Positions 50,499-59,897 of a DNA stretch of 64,000 nucleotides are shown in pieces. Position 1 is the first letter of the stretch. Each line of letters begins with the position of its first letter. The DNA is from JACPDI01 sp035463475 (GTDB taxonomy: Bacteria > Acidobacteriota > Vicinamibacteria > Vicinamibacterales > 2-12-FULL-66-21): NCBI GenBank assembly GCA_035463475.1, contig DATHTE010000087.1:74935-138934 (forward strand), in the 5' to 3' direction. Made by a program: the position numbers and the translations under genes. Below the pieces are notes generated by a model. It saw only the letters and a list, made by a program, of their open reading frames with translations. It had not been told where the DNA came from and did no database searches.

Positions 50499-53177
50499 TT
50501 ACACGCCCTTCAGAACTTCGACGGGATCCAACGCAGATGCGCGGCGCGCGGAGATGTAGCTGGCCAGTCCTGCAGCGACAACGAGAACGAGTGCTACCGC
50601 GAGATGCGTCGCCGGATCCAGCGGATTGATGCCAAACAACTGCGACTCCATGAGACGCGTCAGCACAGCCGCCGCAGCGAGGCCGATACCCACACCAACG
50701 GCCACGAGCGCCAGCGCATTCCGGACGAACATGCGCCGCACATCGCCGTAGCCGGCACCGAGCGCGATACGGATGCCGATCTCTCGCTGGCGCTGAGCGA
50801 TCGCGTAGCTGACGACGCCGTAGATGCCGACGAGGCCAAGGCCCAGCGCCAAGACGCCCGTGATCGCGAGCAGCTTGAGCGTCATCGACGTTCGTGCCAT
50901 GGATCGCTCGTACATCTCACCCAACGTCTGAACGCTGGCCAACGACAAGTTTCCGTTCACCGACCACACCGCCTGCCGCAGCTCGTCCAGAAACGCCGAC
51001 GTCCCGGCGCGTTCGCTCCGGACAACGAACGTGGCTGTCTCCCTGGCGATCGGCAGCAGGATGACCGTCTCCGGCGCGGGCTCGTTGAGGCCGTTGTGCC
51101 GCACGTCCTTGACCACGCCGACAACGTCGAGCCAGGGGCCTGTTTGCCGCGGACTGATCCGCTTGCCGATCGCGACAGCAGCCGAGCCCCACTCGGCGCG
51201 CGCGAAGTTTTCCGACACGAGCGCGATGGGGCGCCGCTGATAGACGTCGCTCCACTCGAACGCGCGACCGGCGACGAGCGGCGTCATCATCGTCTCGAAG
51301 AACCGCGGCGAGGCGAACTGAATCTCCTTCGGCCGCGGCAAGGTGTCTCCAACGATCTTGCCTTCGACGAAGATCGGACTCGACCGGCCGTCGCCGTCCA
51401 ACGGGAGTCCGTCGTTCGCGCTCGTGAACGCCGCCGACTGGACCCCGGGAACGGTCGCAAGCCGATCCGCGATCGCGTGCTGTAGACGGATGATGGGTCC
51501 CGGTTCTGGACCCGAATCCGCCGTACTGGTTGGCAGCGTGAGCTGGAACGTCTGCACGCTCGACGGATCCTGAAAGCCGGGATCGACCTGCCGCAGCGTG
51601 ACGAACGTCCGAATCATCAACCCGCACCCGACGAGCAACACGAGCGCGAGCGCCACTTGCGCGACCAGCAGCATGTGCCGCGCGCGATTGCCCTCGTGTC
51701 CCTCTGCGATCCCTCGCGCGCCGCCATGTAGCGAGTCGGCAAGCTGCGTCTGTGGCCGCGCAAACCGCAGAACGGGGATGAACGCAAAGACAAACGTGGC
51801 GAGCGCCGAAAGAGCGACGGCGGCTAGCAGCACCGTAAGGTCGATCCTCACGGTCATGATGTACGGCAGATCGTCGCCCCCGAGTGTAAGCAGGTACGGC
51901 AGGCTGAACTGGGCGAGCGCGACGCCAACGGCTCCGCCCGCGAGCCCAAGGATGGCGTTTTCGGCCAGCACCACACGTGCAATATCGGCCCAACGGGCGC
52001 CCAACGCCGTTCGCACCGAGAGCTCCGGCCGGCGCGACTGCGTGCGCACCAGCACCAGGTTCGCGACGTTCGCGCACGCGAGGAGCAGCAGAAGCCCGAT
52101 CGTGCCCATCAGCAGCCAGAGCGTGCCGCCGAGATCGCCGACCACCATTTCCTTGAGCGGCCGGAGATTCGGGCCAAATCGCATGCGGTCGAACGCCGGC
52201 CCTGGACGGCCGAACTCCGCGTTGATCAGCGGAATCATGCGTCTGACGTCGGCATTGGCCTGCTCGAGCGTGACGCCAGGCTTCAAACGCGCAAGGCCGC
52301 GCCCGTCTCCCTGCGGAAAACCGGCTTCGGAGCGGACCAGTTGCATCGGATAAAAGATGTCGGCCGGATAATCGAAAAATCTGAACCAATCGGAGAGGAC
52401 TCCGATGATTTCGCGCGCGACGGCGTCCACGACGAGCGTCTGCCCGATCGGATTAGCGCCCCCGAAACGGCGCTGCCAATACGCATGAGAAATGACCGCT
52501 GTCGGCGCGGCTCCTGGAACGTCGTCGCTCGACCTGAAGCTGCGGCCCAGCGCCGGCGTGGCGCCGAGGATTTCCAGCACCTCGTGTGTCATCTCGACGC
52601 TGCGGACCGATTCGGGTACCCCCACACCCGTCACGGTCGCGGGCGAGGCGTCCCAGTCCCACAGCCCGACGGCTTCGAGGGTGCGGCTATGATCGCGGTA
52701 GCCAAAATAGACGGCCGGCGAAGCCAGAATCCGGGAGATCCCCACGCCGCGAGCCTCGTGCACGAGTTCGATGAGACGGTCCTGTTCCGGGTACGGCAGA
52801 GGGCGGAGCAGGATCCCGTTCACCACGCTGAACATGGCCGTCGTTGCGCCGATGCCCAGTGCCAGCGTCAGCGTGGCGACGATCGTGAAACCCGGAGCGC
52901 GCAGTAGTGCACGCCCTCCATAACGGATATCGCGAAAGAGGTCTTCAATGGAGGCAGCGCGGAACTGGTCCCGCGTGCTCTCTTTGGCGCGATCCACGCC
53001 GCCGAACTTGATCAAAGCCTGTCGGCGAGCCTCATCTGCCGCCATGCCGGCTCGCAGATTCTTCTCAGCCTGGCGATCGATGTGGAAACGAATCTCTTCG
53101 TCGAGGCCGGCCTCGAGTTCGTTGCGCCGCCGGAGCGAACGAACACGGCGCCAGCCCTCGATCAGGCGACGCATCAC
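50499..53177 (-). CDS. ADOP-type ABC permease (MacB/FtsX fold, duplicated)
   Basis: An 892-residue membrane protein. An N-terminal cytoplasmic segment (ELEAGLDEEIRFHIDRQAEKNL, typical of ADOP) is followed by two MacB-like units: each has a first TM (FTIVATLTLALGIGATTAMFSVV; MLLVAQVALALVLLVGCGLMI), a MacB periplasmic domain (PLPYPEQDRLIELVH..., PALGRSFRSSDDVPG) and three further helices. ADOP proteins are abundant in Acidobacteria and lack a linked ATPase gene, as here. The PadR gene overlaps its start by ATGA. Substrate unknown. Confidence 0.93.
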   Translation of the reverse strand: MMRRLIEGWRRVRSLRRRNELEAGLDEEIRFHIDRQAEKNLRAGMAADEARRQALIKFGGVDRAKESTRDQFRAASIEDLFRDIRYGGRALLRAPGFTIVATLTLALGIGATTAMFSVVNGILLRPLPYPEQDRLIELVHEARGVGISRILASPAVYFGYRDHSRTLEAVGLWDWDASPATVTGVGVPESVRSVEMTHEVLEILGATPALGRSFRSSDDVPGAAPTAVISHAYWQRRFGGANPIGQTLVVDAVAREIIGVLSDWFRFFDYPADIFYPMQLVRSEAGFPQGDGRGLARLKPGVTLEQANADVRRMIPLINAEFGRPGPAFDRMRFGPNLRPLKEMVVGDLGGTLWLLMGTIGLLLLLACANVANLVLVRTQSRRPELSVRTALGARWADIARVVLAENAILGLAGGAVGVALAQFSLPYLLTLGGDDLPYIMTVRIDLTVLLAAVALSALATFVFAFIPVLRFARPQTQLADSLHGGARGIAEGHEGNRARHMLLVAQVALALVLLVGCGLMIRTFVTLRQVDPGFQDPSSVQTFQLTLPTSTADSGPEPGPIIRLQHAIADRLATVPGVQSAAFTSANDGLPLDGDGRSSPIFVEGKIVGDTLPRPKEIQFASPRFFETMMTPLVAGRAFEWSDVYQRRPIALVSENFARAEWGSAAVAIGKRISPRQTGPWLDVVGVVKDVRHNGLNEPAPETVILLPIARETATFVVRSERAGTSAFLDELRQAVWSVNGNLSLASVQTLGEMYERSMARTSMTLKLLAITGVLALGLGLVGIYGVVSYAIAQRQREIGIRIALGAGYGDVRRMFVRNALALVAVGVGIGLAAAAVLTRLMESQLFGINPLDPATHLAVALVLVVAAGLASYISARRASALDPVEVLKGV

Positions 53178-53524
53178 GCGCCTCCGCCGTCCAGGGTGGC
53201 CTCGAGCACGAGGTTTATCGCACGCGACATGCGGCGCCAGTCAGCGAGTTCCTGGTTCAGGTGGCGCCGTCCTTGTGGTGTCAGCGCGTAGTACCGCGCG
53301 CGTCGGTTGTTCGCGCTCACGCGCCATTCCGACCGGATGTGGCCCTGCCGTTCGAGCCGGTACAGCGCGGGATACAGGGTGCCTTGTCCGAGCTGCAACA
53401 CGCTCTCTGACCATTGCTCGATGCGTTCGGTGATGCCCCAGCCGTGCATCGGTTGAAGCTGCAACGCTCTGAGGACCAGCATGTCGAGCGTCCCCTGCAG
53501 CACTTCGCCCTTGTCTTCGGCCAA
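53174..53524 (-). CDS. PadR family transcriptional regulator
   Basis: A 116-residue winged-helix protein. MAEDKGEVLQGTLDMLVLRAL begins the PadR HTH, with GWGITERIEQWSESVLQLGQGTLYPALYRLERQGHIRSEW as the recognition helix and wing, and RYYALTPQGRRHLNQELADWRR leading into the dimerisation helix. It precedes and overlaps the ADOP gene by 4 bases, the usual Acidobacteria pair, and probably represses it. Confidence 0.93.
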   Translation of the reverse strand: MAEDKGEVLQGTLDMLVLRALQLQPMHGWGITERIEQWSESVLQLGQGTLYPALYRLERQGHIRSEWRVSANNRRARYYALTPQGRRHLNQELADWRRMSRAINLVLEATLDGGGA

Positions 53525-53676
53525 CGCGTGCTCCCTTTCGACGAACGAAGGGAACGGTACCCGACCTCCTTTCGAGCGTCAAGGGGAGAGTGGATATTCC
53601 GGGCGTAGCAGTAACCGAGGAGGTCGGCTGCAATGTCTCAGGCTCAGAGCGGCGTTGGCCCTGCGGCCGTTCCGGC

Positions 53677-54126
53677 TCACTCGTCACGGCGGGGGAGCTG
53701 GTCCGGCCAGGTTTTGAGCCCGGTACGTTTCGCAGCTTCCCAAAGCTGCTGATCGAACGTCGCCACGACGATCTCCTCGCCCACCGATTCCTGCCACGCC
53801 AGAGCCGACGCGAGTTGAACCGCATCGTATCCGCGCAAGCCGTGTTCCCACGCCAGCCCATCAGCGCGCTCCACCAGTGCCTCTGTCACCGGAACGCGTA
53901 CGAGATCGGGCCAATCTCCAGCGAACAATCGTTGGGCGTTGCGCGCAACATTCTGTGTCACGAGACCCGAACGAGCGGCCTTGGCGAGCGCCGCGGCGAC
54001 TTCGGCCCGGCTGACGATCGACGTGGCGATCATCTCGGATGCGCCCGTCACTGCGATCGTCTCTCGTGAGCCGCGCTCGACGAGGTAGCGTTTCACGAGC
54101 GCACTAGCGTCGAGATACGCAATCAC
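53677..54126 (-). CDS. PIN-domain toxin (VapC type)
   Basis: A 149-residue PIN protein. VIAYLDASALVKRYLVERG carries the first acidic residue, with ATSIVSRAEVAAALAKA (Glu), GLRGYDAVQLASALAW (Asp) and IVVATFDQQLWEAAKRTGL (Asp) completing the metal site of VapC RNases. GTG at 54126 overlaps the antitoxin stop (GTGA), coupling the two. Longer upstream frames cover the antitoxin and are not coding. Confidence 0.85.
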   Translation of the reverse strand: MIAYLDASALVKRYLVERGSRETIAVTGASEMIATSIVSRAEVAAALAKAARSGLVTQNVARNAQRLFAGDWPDLVRVPVTEALVERADGLAWEHGLRGYDAVQLASALAWQESVGEEIVVATFDQQLWEAAKRTGLKTWPDQLPRRDE

Positions 54127-54404
54127 TCGCGGTTTTCGATGACCAGATCGGCGACGGTCTTCGTGCCGCGGACCTTGCCGGCGGGCCTGGCCGGCCGCAG
54201 CCGTCGCCCACTCCACGCAATTGCGCCAGCTCTCCGCAGCGCTTCAACGCGCTCGCGCAGCGAGACGCCCTCAGGAATGATGCGAGCCACGGGCTGGCCA
54301 TGGTCGGTGACCACGATGGTCCGGCCGGCCCTGACTTCGCGAACGCATTCACTCAGCGTTGATTTGAGCTCCCGGATGCCGATCCGCTTCTCCCTTGTGC
54401 CCAT
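54123..54404 (-). CDS. Phd/YefM-type antitoxin
   Basis: A 93-residue protein with the Phd/YefM N-terminal fold (IGIRELKSTLSECVREVRAGRTIVVTDHGQPVARIIP), which dimerises and binds the operator. The C-terminal half (ALRRAGAIAWSGRRLRPARP onward) should wrap the PIN toxin. It precedes and overlaps the toxin gene by 4 bases. A second, unrelated TA pair (RHH/PIN) is at 12.7-13.5 kb. Confidence 0.85.
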   Translation of the reverse strand: MGTREKRIGIRELKSTLSECVREVRAGRTIVVTDHGQPVARIIPEGVSLRERVEALRRAGAIAWSGRRLRPARPAGKVRGTKTVADLVIENRE

Positions 54405-54454
54405 TGAGACTACATTCTATCAGATGTGACCACGCGCGCGGCTCCGCCTCGGCG

Positions 54455-56224
54455 TCACCCTTTGTCGAACGACGATTCCCTACGGGCCGACGACCTCGCC
54501 CCCTGAAGATGGCCGGCGTGAGTCGGGAGCCGCTCGAGAAGGGCCTCGAACCGAGGATGTCCTCGGAGCATCGCAAACGGCGGCGTGACCGCGACGCCGA
54601 AGAGAATCGGATCCCGCATCTCATACGCTTCCTCGAGGGCCGCCAGGGCGCAGTCGGTCTCGCCAAGCGCGAGGTAGAGAATGATGAACGGTTTCAAGGG
54701 GACGAAGTGCCGCGCTTTGCTGGCGAGGAGCTCATCGAGGAGCGCGCGCGCGTCCTCCAGGCGACCCGCCTGTGCGTATGCGCACCCCAGATAGCCCAGG
54801 CCAACCGCCTCGCGCGACACGCTGGCGGCCTTCTCCAGGGCGACCACGGCCTCCTGTCTCCGTCCCAGCGCGAGTTGCGACAAGCCCACGGCGTACCAGG
54901 CGTGGAGGGAGTCTGGGAAAAGGTCCAGGGTCTTTCTCGCTTGATCGAGTGCACGGGACAGCTCGCCGCCGAAGAGATAACACCAGGCCAGCAGAAAATG
55001 CGTCGATTGTGACAGCGGGTCGAGCCTGAGCGCGAACTCGGCATCCGCGAAGGCTCGTTCACGGTCGTCCTGCAGAGTCAGGCTGAAAAGCGCCGCGAGG
55101 ATATGCGCCTCCGGATCGCTAGGGCTCAGTTCCAACGCGCGGTCGAGCTCTCGGCGAAAGGCAACCAGGTTCCAATCGTGGAACCAGTGCAGGTAAGCCA
55201 TCGCCGTATGCGCGGCGGCGAGTCCCTCGTCGCGCGCCAACGCAGCGACGGCCGCCTCCCTGGCGCGAGTGAGGGTCGGCTTCAAGGGCAGGTAGCCCCA
55301 GTACGCGAGGTTGAACAGCGTGCGGGACAGCGCGACGTGTGCCGGCACGTAGCCTGGATCTCGCGTGATCGCCTCCTCGAAGAAGGTAACGGCGGTGCTG
55401 CAGCTCTCCGCCGTCCACTGGGTGGCGTAGTAGCACCCCTTCACGTAGGCTTCCTGCGCCGCCAGATCGAGCCGGCTTGACCGGGACAATCGATTGCGCT
55501 CGGCAGGCGTCAGAGCCGCGTCCACGATATCGGCAACGGCTCGCGCGACCTGTCGGTGAACGGCGATGATCTCTCCGCTGGGACACTCGTATGCCTTCGC
55601 CCAGAGATGACGCTCGGGTGACGGAGCTACGAGCTGTACGTTCACGCACACGCGATCGCGGTCACAGGTCGCGGAACCCTCCAGCAATGCGTCGGCGCCG
55701 AGTTCGGACGCGATCTCCGCCAACGTTCGCGAACTGCCTTTCAGGTGCCGCACGGATTGATGGGAGATGACCCGCAGCGCCGAAATCGAAGCCAGCTCGG
55801 TGATGAGGGCGTCGGTGACGCCGTCGGCAAAATGCTCGAGAGCGGGATCCCCCGTCAGGTTCGCGAAGGGCAGCACGGCGACAGTCGGTTGGAGGAACGG
55901 TCGGCGGCGGTGGACGGCGGCGATGAAGCGGTAGCCACGCCGTGGTAGCGTTTCGATGTAGCGGGGAGCGTGGGCGCGGTCGCCAAGCGCCGATCGGAGA
56001 TGCGCCAGGCACGCATTGAGCGATCGCTCGTACTCGACGAACACGCTGCCACCCCACAGGTGGCGCCGGATCTCATCGCGCGTGACGAGCTGACCGGATC
56101 GCGTCGCGAGCAGCGACAGCAGGCTGGCGGGCTGGGGAGGAAGCCGAATCCGCTTGCCCTTCTTCAGCAGCTCCCCGGTCCGCGTGTCCAGCTCGAACGG
56201 GCCAAAACAGACAACGTCGGGCAC
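54455..56224 (-). CDS. Winged-helix/TPR transcriptional regulator (module 1)
   Basis: A 589-residue one-component regulator. An OmpR-type winged helix (FGPFELDTRTGELLKKGKR to LPRRGYRFIAAV) is followed by an adenylate-cyclase-associated/TolB-like region (TVAVLPFANLTGDPALEHFADGVTDALITEL) and TPR repeats to the end (e.g. PGYVPAHVALSRTLFNLAYWG, PDSLHAWYAVGLSQLALG). GTG 56224 has GGGGGA upstream. It is divergent (192 bases) from a secreted protein gene; the same pairing recurs at 61452-63708. It probably senses through its TPRs and controls the neighbour. Confidence 0.85.
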   Translation of the reverse strand: MPDVVCFGPFELDTRTGELLKKGKRIRLPPQPASLLSLLATRSGQLVTRDEIRRHLWGGSVFVEYERSLNACLAHLRSALGDRAHAPRYIETLPRRGYRFIAAVHRRRPFLQPTVAVLPFANLTGDPALEHFADGVTDALITELASISALRVISHQSVRHLKGSSRTLAEIASELGADALLEGSATCDRDRVCVNVQLVAPSPERHLWAKAYECPSGEIIAVHRQVARAVADIVDAALTPAERNRLSRSSRLDLAAQEAYVKGCYYATQWTAESCSTAVTFFEEAITRDPGYVPAHVALSRTLFNLAYWGYLPLKPTLTRAREAAVAALARDEGLAAAHTAMAYLHWFHDWNLVAFRRELDRALELSPSDPEAHILAALFSLTLQDDRERAFADAEFALRLDPLSQSTHFLLAWCYLFGGELSRALDQARKTLDLFPDSLHAWYAVGLSQLALGRRQEAVVALEKAASVSREAVGLGYLGCAYAQAGRLEDARALLDELLASKARHFVPLKPFIILYLALGETDCALAALEEAYEMRDPILFGVAVTPPFAMLRGHPRFEALLERLPTHAGHLQGARSSARRESSFDKG

Positions 56225-56416
56225 CGTCTCATCCCCCGGACCAGTCTGCGATTGTAACACCCGCCCGTCAGGACGCACGGGAGGCACGCCGAAACCTCTT
56301 GCACGGTGCGATTTGGCCGCCAACAAATCGACAACACCAAAGTGGGCGAGCTTTGGCCCCGACGTGCGCACGGCAGCCGCTATGCTCGACATCCATGAGA
56401 CCAAGGAGTTGCTTGC

Positions 56417-56962
56417 ATGACTGGGACAAACACGGGCCGCTTCGCGCGGATCCTGGTCGCTCTCGTCCTTCTCGTCGGCGTGCCGAGCTCCGCCGCGGTC
56501 ATTCAGGACGACACAGAGCGAGCCTATCTGCCCGACGGGGCGTGGCTCGCGACGGGAACTTTCGGAGGCGCAAGGATCCCCTACATGGACACCTACATCT
56601 CATATGGGAACGCGCATGGGACGAAGGGCAGCGTTCTGTGCACGCTCCCGTTTGGGAGCCTCGACCTGCCACTCGGTCCTGGCGGTGCGTGGATCAGCGT
56701 CATCGGCACGCAGTCAGGCCACGGCGAGTGGATGCGTGTGAGCAAGAACGTCTTTGCCTTCACGGTATGGCGCATCCTCGTCGACTCCGATGGCCACGCC
56801 GTGGGTTGGGCGCGTTTCTGGGGCACGAACCAGGTTGATGCGCCTGACCACTTCTCCGGGACGATGAACGCGCTGTTCTACACAAAGGAGCTGGTACCTC
56901 TACCGATGCCGCCGTTGACGGCGACCACAGAAGCCACGCGGATCGTGGTCGAGAATCAGTGA
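56417..56962 (+). CDS. Secreted protein, member 1 of a local paralogous pair
   Basis: A 181-residue protein with signal peptide (ILVALVLLVGVPSSAA). The mature part (YLPDGAWLATGTFGGARIPYMDTYISYGN, GSVLCTLPFG, GHGEWMRVSKNVFAFTVWRILVDSDGHAVGWARFWGT) is clearly homologous along its length to the product at 63172-63708. Conserved features are PDGAW, the RIPFMD/RIPYMD block, FAFTVWRILxD and (A/S)(R/K)FWGT. I know no named family. Divergent from the TPR regulator. Confidence 0.75.
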   Translation: MTGTNTGRFARILVALVLLVGVPSSAAVIQDDTERAYLPDGAWLATGTFGGARIPYMDTYISYGNAHGTKGSVLCTLPFGSLDLPLGPGGAWISVIGTQSGHGEWMRVSKNVFAFTVWRILVDSDGHAVGWARFWGTNQVDAPDHFSGTMNALFYTKELVPLPMPPLTATTEATRIVVENQ

Positions 56963-57078
56963 ATGCGGCGCGAAGAGCTTCATGTGCGCCGAAGCGTGCG
57001 AATGGTCAACATCGTCGGGTATCGCATCTCCACCTGACGGCAGTGGCCGCCAGAGCACGTCAGTATGCCGCACCCGCG

Positions 57079-57246
57079 ACCGTTCGTCTGGCCCCGGGAT
57101 TCGCCATCGCCCGAGCCGCCGAGTTCGCGACAGCCGGCAGGGTGGCCGGCATCGACCACGCAGAGCTGACGCTGCGCCAGGCCAGTCGGCGGAAGGCAGG
57201 GGCGATCCGCGCTGGCCGCGCGGGGCGCCTCACCTCTGCATCGTGA
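57079..57246 (+). pseudogene. Fragment of a class I SAM-dependent methyltransferase
   Basis: The frame reads PGFAIARAAEFATAGRVAGIDHAELTLRQASRRKAGAIRAGR, matching the motif I-II region of methyltransferases (GxGxG then GIDxS), but the glycine-rich loop is degraded (VRLAPGF), no start codon with ribosome site exists, and the frame ends at 57246. It fills much of the 319-base gap between the secreted protein and the hydrolase gene, which otherwise shows nothing. Confidence 0.55.
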
Positions 57247-57281
57247 CGTACGTTTAGAAACGGGCGCCGAAGGAGGTGCGT

Positions 57282-58658
57282 ATGGTTCTTTCTGTCGTCA
57301 TTCGCGGGTGCGCGATCGCGCTCGCCATGCTGTTGCTCACGGCGTCCCGGATAAGGGCAGACGTGCCGGAACCCGCCGTCGAGGGCCCGATACCGTACAG
57401 CGCAGGGCTGTGGGGTTTTCCATGGTCGTCGGTGCCGGATCTCGCGGAGCTGTCGGCGCTGGGGTACATCGAGCAGGAGTTCTTCTTCAGCGGCACCATT
57501 GGGACGCAGCCCTACACGAGCCGGATGATCGTACGACTGCCATCCGATCCAGACCGCTTCAACGGCACGGTGCTCGTCGAGTGGCTCAACGTCACCACTG
57601 GAGCTGACATCGCCGTTGATTGGGCGCTCGCCCGTCGGCAGATCGTCCGCGACGGCTACGCATACGTCGCCGTGTCGGCGCAGCCGGTAGGCGTGTGCTG
57701 GCTGAAAACCTGGGACTCCGTGCGGTACGCCACCCTAAACCATCCGGCCTTGCCTCCCGGTCCCTGTCCGGCCAGCGATCAGACGGAGACATTCTCGTAC
57801 GACATCTTCTCGCAGGCCGGCAAAGCGATTCGCGACAACCCGCTGGTCCTGGGCGGACTCGACGCGGCTCGGCTGCTGGCGGCCGGGGCGTCACAGTCGG
57901 CGAGACGCCTCCTCAACTATGTGAACGCACACCACGCGACGGCTCAAGTGTTCGACGGGTTCCTCCTCCACGTCATTGGCGGGGGCGGCGGCGGACAGGT
58001 AATGAACACCACTGCCCCGGTCCTCATTCTCAACTCGGAGAACGAGGTCCTGGGGTATTACCCGTACCGAGGGCTGCAGCCGGGGAACGTGCGGTACTGG
58101 GAGATCGCCGGAGCCGGACACACGCCCGAACTGGCCTATCTCATCGACCAACTTCAGCATGCCGGCGTCACGCTCGTCATCAACTGCGAGTATCCCACCT
58201 CGGATGCGTTGATCCCGATGTATCCGGTCGGCGACGCGGCGCTCGACGCGTTGAAGCGGTGGCTCACCGATGGGACTGCTCCCGCGGACTCAGCGCTCGT
58301 CACCGTCCTGCCTGGGACCCCTAACACGATCGCGCGGGATCAGCACGGCAACGCCCTTGGTGGCATTCGACTTCCGCAGATCGAGAGTCCCCTCGGCAGG
58401 TTCACCGGCACGAATGCTCCACCGACATTGGCGTGCAGGGTAGTCGGCGGATTCGACCTGTTCAACGGCGAGCCCGCCGGGACGACGCCGAACGACACGT
58501 GGGATGAGCCAACGCTCAAGGAACTGTACCGAAACCACGGGGCCTATGTCTCCGCGTTTGCCCAGGCGGTCGATCGCCTCCTGGCCCTCGGGTTCATGCT
58601 CGAGCCGGACGCGGAACTCGCCAAGGCCCGAGCGGCCGGTTCGGCCATCGGCAAGTAG
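57282..58658 (+). CDS. Exported alpha/beta-hydrolase domain protein
   Basis: A 458-residue exported hydrolase. A signal peptide (GCAIALAMLLLTASRIRA) is followed by YTSRMIVRLPSDPDRFNGTVLVEWLNVT, typical of the alpha/beta hydrolase domain-containing family (Abhydrolase_10). The nucleophile is Ser204 in GASQSARRL, an acidic residue may lie in ILNSENEVLGY, and the catalytic His in EIAGAGHTPEL. ATG 57282 has AAGGAGG five bases upstream. Substrate unknown; esterase or lactonase activity is plausible. Confidence 0.85.
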   Translation: MVLSVVIRGCAIALAMLLLTASRIRADVPEPAVEGPIPYSAGLWGFPWSSVPDLAELSALGYIEQEFFFSGTIGTQPYTSRMIVRLPSDPDRFNGTVLVEWLNVTTGADIAVDWALARRQIVRDGYAYVAVSAQPVGVCWLKTWDSVRYATLNHPALPPGPCPASDQTETFSYDIFSQAGKAIRDNPLVLGGLDAARLLAAGASQSARRLLNYVNAHHATAQVFDGFLLHVIGGGGGGQVMNTTAPVLILNSENEVLGYYPYRGLQPGNVRYWEIAGAGHTPELAYLIDQLQHAGVTLVINCEYPTSDALIPMYPVGDAALDALKRWLTDGTAPADSALVTVLPGTPNTIARDQHGNALGGIRLPQIESPLGRFTGTNAPPTLACRVVGGFDLFNGEPAGTTPNDTWDEPTLKELYRNHGAYVSAFAQAVDRLLALGFMLEPDAELAKARAAGSAIGK

Positions 58659-58660
58659 AC

Positions 58661-58703
58661 GGCGCGCGCCCGCGGCCAGGATGCGTTCCGGAGCGGGCGC
58701 GCC
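58661..58703 (+). terminator. Hairpin after the hydrolase gene
   Basis: GGCGCGCGCCCGC at 58661-58673 can pair with GCGGGCGCGCC at 58693-58703 with a two-base bulge. It begins two bases after the hydrolase stop. No T-tract follows, so function as a terminator is tentative. Confidence 0.35.
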
Positions 58704-58810
58704 ACCCACTGCGAGGCACGAAGATCCAGAATCAAAACAGCGCGGCTGGCGAGGACGTCGTTGGTGAGCCTCCTCGGGTGCGGTTGGCGCATATCCGAGT
58801 GGAGGTGACG

Positions 58811-59857
58811 ATGCGGCTCTCGATGACCGTGGCGCTGGCGTTCGTGACTGGCGTCGCGGTGTGCGACGCGAGTGCGCAGTCGGCGGCGCCGTCTGTCGAG
58901 CTCGGCCTGGACGTGTCGGCCCTGCTCGTGGCCGATCCCAACGGGCTCCATGGGGGCCCGCGCCTGGTCGCGCACTTCAACGGCCGCGACGCGCTGCAAT
59001 TCACGGCCAGCCTCCAGAAGCTCTCGCCGTGGGACGACGCGCGGAAGAAGACGGACCTGTACCTTGCCGCCTACAGGCGGCTCGTCCACGCCGCCGGGCC
59101 TGTCCGCGTCTCTGCGACGCTCGGCGGCGGGCTCGAGCGGACCGTCATCGTCACGCCCCCAGTCACGTTTGGCAACCCGCCGATCACGTTTCCTTCCACG
59201 CGGGGCGCAGAGGTGCTGCCGGTATTCACCACCGGCGCGGCGATCGACGTTCGAGTGGGGAGCCGCGCCGCGATCGTCCTCGAGTCCTCGTTTATTCTCA
59301 CGGATCGGCTCGGCGGACGGCTTTCCACCGGGCTGGTCGTGCCGGTCGGTTCGTACCCCCCGCGGGACCGGCTCGCGTCCTCAGTGCCGTGGGCGGAGCT
59401 CGACGCGGGGGAGCGCGCCTGGGTCACGACCGCCGATGGCCGCGAGGCCGACGGAGAGGTCGTCAGCCGATCGGCAGCCACGTTGACGCTTCGCACCCGG
59501 ACCGGCATCGTGTCGTTCACCGCCGACGACCTTCGCGCGATCGACACGACCGACCCGATCCGGAACGGCACTGTCCTCGGCGCGAAGATCGGCGGCCTCG
59601 GCGCGATTGCGCCGTCGGTCCTGATTACCGGCCTCTTCTGCACGCTCGAAGACGGGTGCAGCGTCGGCGAGGTGCTGTGGGTCAACGCCTTCCTGATCGG
59701 CATGGGCACGGGCGTCGGCGCGGCGACGGGCGCGCTGGCCGACAGCCTTCGGGAGCGCCGCGTGCCGCTGTACCGTCGCCGGGGATCGACCCGCGTGATG
59801 CTGGCGCCCATCGTCGGCGGGCATCGACTGGGGGGCGGCGCCGTGATTCGCTGGTGA
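58811..59857 (+). CDS. Exported protein of unknown function
   Basis: A 348-residue protein with a signal peptide (MTVALAFVTGVAVCDASAQ). The first half has outer-membrane-like beta strands (DALQFTASLQKLSPWDD, VRVSATLGGGLERTVIV, AAIVLESSFILTDRLGG). A middle SH3-like segment (AWVTTADGREADGEVVSRSAATLTLRT) and a Gly-rich hydrophobic tail (GTVLGAKIGGLGAIAPSV; GMGTGVGAATGAL) follow. Similar architectures are common in Acidobacteria without assigned function. GGAGGTG precedes ATG 58811. Confidence 0.65.
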   Translation: MRLSMTVALAFVTGVAVCDASAQSAAPSVELGLDVSALLVADPNGLHGGPRLVAHFNGRDALQFTASLQKLSPWDDARKKTDLYLAAYRRLVHAAGPVRVSATLGGGLERTVIVTPPVTFGNPPITFPSTRGAEVLPVFTTGAAIDVRVGSRAAIVLESSFILTDRLGGRLSTGLVVPVGSYPPRDRLASSVPWAELDAGERAWVTTADGREADGEVVSRSAATLTLRTRTGIVSFTADDLRAIDTTDPIRNGTVLGAKIGGLGAIAPSVLITGLFCTLEDGCSVGEVLWVNAFLIGMGTGVGAATGALADSLRERRVPLYRRRGSTRVMLAPIVGGHRLGGGAVIRW

Positions 59858-59897
59858 CCTTCCAACGGCGGCATGCCTGACACAGGAGCAGACATCC

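Noticed and set aside
53525..53676. Possible small gene between PadR and the PIN toxin
   Set aside because: Several short frames exist but none has a start with ribosome site or any recognisable pattern; read as an ordinary intergenic spacer and promoter region.
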